Shown here in pieces: positions 50,361 to 50,941 of a stretch of 50,941 nucleotides of DNA. Position 1 is the stretch's first letter. Every line of letters begins with the position of its first letter. Where the stretch lies: NCBI RefSeq assembly GCF_022808985.1, contig NZ_JAKZFT010000022.1, forward strand, positions 1 through 50,941, in the 5' to 3' direction. The notes under the pieces were generated by a model that was given only the letters and a program-made list of their open reading frames with translations, made no database searches and was not told the origin of the DNA. A program made the position numbers and the translations under genes. This DNA is from Geotalea sp. SG265 (GTDB taxonomy: Bacteria > Desulfobacterota > Desulfuromonadia > Geobacterales > Geobacteraceae).

Positions 50361-50401
50361 GCTTCATTCTCTGAAGATAAAAACTATAAATTTACTTCTA
50401 A

Positions 50402-50818
50402 CTATCTTCGTTTAGATGCTTTCCAGTAAAAATATCCTGGACTCTCTTTGATTTTATCCTCTTCATTTTTGTTACCTTTGTAATCAGATACAGCTTTCCC
50501 AGCAAGCAGCAGAGCTGCGCCAGCGGTTACAGGCTCTTTGGCAAGAATACTTGTGGTCAAGGTACCAATAAACATTACAGCATCCAGAAATAGGTTTCTT
50601 CTTAATGCCTTCATTCTTGCCTCTACCTTTGCGACTGGAGATCGGATAATGTCCCCAATAACCTGATCGATTTTCTTTTGACTTATGCCAACTTCGGAAT
50701 CTATATCAGAGAGTGCTTTTGAAAATGCATTCCGGAATTCTTCAAACGCAGCCTCATTTTTTCTGGCCTTTGCAAGTGATTTTTCTGTAACGCTATCAAA
50801 ATAAGGAAGTTGAATGGG
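50402..50818 (-). pseudogene. Gene truncated by an IS30-like insertion
   Basis: The minus-strand frame runs unbroken from 50818 to a TAG at 50402 (138 codons) with no start near 50818, and it stops exactly where IS-like sequence begins. It is soluble and helical first (SLAKARKNEAAFEEFRNAFS, ISQKKIDQVIGDIIRSPVAK), then carries hydrophobic segments (LDAVMFIGTLTTSILA, AGAALLLAGKAV) and a basic tail. An internal ATG at 50614 gives a 70-aa frame but has no good ribosome binding site. I do not recognise the family. The N-terminal part is presumably on the far side of the insertion. Confidence 0.65.
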
Positions 50819-50941
50819 TAGATTCTATTCGTAAGTGCACCACGTGATAAAAAAGCAGGACATGATGGTTTTCTGGTAGTGTGTGAAGCGCGACCAACAC
50901 TCACTACGGAAAGGAACCCACCATGTCCTACAGCCATTTTA
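50819..50941 (+). mobile_element. Left end of an IS30-family-like element
   Basis: GATTCTATTCGTAAGTGCAC at 50821-50840 has the look of an IS30-family terminal repeat (ATTCAAT...AAGTGCAC pattern, from memory). About 80 bp later a transposase reading frame starts. The element runs off the window, so the right end and target duplication cannot be seen. Confidence 0.6.
50923..50941 (+). CDS. Transposase start, IS30-like (partial)
   Basis: ATG at 50923 preceded by GGAAAGGA. Only MSYSHF is inside the window; IS30-type transposases commonly begin MSYSHLT or MSYTHLT. This agrees with the terminal-repeat-like sequence ~80 bp upstream. Confidence 0.55.

Larger units (their letters stand above)
49892..50401. 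other. 510-bp gene-poor stretch with gene debris
   Basis: Contains short open frames without normal starts (50029-50175 on plus, 50141-50271 on minus) and the attC-like site at 50293-50360. A GGCAAA/TTTGCC stem lies near 50060-50076. I see no intact gene. Confidence 0.55.

Noticed and set aside
1-50941. CRISPR array
   Set aside because: No regularly spaced repeat-spacer series is seen; the only tandem repeat is the two-copy 80-bp unit.

Overview
The window reads as a chromosome segment of an anaerobic, Geobacter-like member of the Desulfuromonadota (Deltaproteobacteria). That placement is an inference. It rests on an HdrABC/Flx electron-bifurcation operon, SelB, a SMUG1-type glycosylase, a chemoreceptor, HD-GYP and HEAT-repeat signalling genes, two parvulin isomerases, and a ~155-bp inverted-ended intergenic repeat of the kind seen in such genomes. 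The middle (about 3.1-44.7 kb) is GC-rich, densely coded and mostly core; both ends look more AT-rich and accessory.

Left end (1-3.1 kb). All genes lie on the minus strand: a YceK-like lipoprotein, an HEPN-domain protein, a ParB-motif protein, a small ORF broken by an in-frame stop, and a membrane protein. At least two gene junctions carry imperfect inverted repeats with the layout of integron attC sites, so part of this end looks like gene cassettes without a visible integrase. An 80-bp perfect tandem duplication lies at 47-206.

3.1-9.5 kb. A compact minus-strand operon encodes an SPFH/GYF_2 protein, a double TFIIB-type zinc-ribbon protein, a DUF1653 protein, a membrane protein with paired cysteines and a 54-aa Zn-ribbon peptide. 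Beside it is a 48-aa exported peptide with three Cys-Cys pairs. Then come a PHP protein, a SMUG1-like uracil-DNA glycosylase, MogA/MoaB and a single-domain response regulator.

9.6-24.6 kb. A chemoreceptor without a sensor domain, selB and a heterodimeric ABC exporter lie on the minus strand. A strong promoter then drives hdrCBA-flxDCBA on the plus strand, a predicted NAD(P)H/ferredoxin/thiol-disulfide flavin-bifurcating complex, closed by a clear terminator.

24.7-44.6 kb. This holds a MJ0042 zinc-ribbon protein, protoporphyrinogen oxidase, a CbpA-type DnaJ protein, two SurA/PrsA-type isomerases, Mfd, a methyltransferase, a KAS III enzyme, HEAT-repeat and HD-GYP proteins, RadA, DksA and a GAF-histidine kinase. 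A tRNA-Ala(CGC) gene follows.

Right end (44.7-50.9 kb). Past the tRNA terminator lies an accessory island: a Zn-finger peptide coupled to RadC, a DUF4942-like protein, an RCC1-repeat lipoprotein preceded by a 39-aa hydrophobic peptide, two XRE-type regulators, gene debris, another attC-like site, and a gene cut by the end of an IS30-like element that runs off the window. No integrase for this island is visible.
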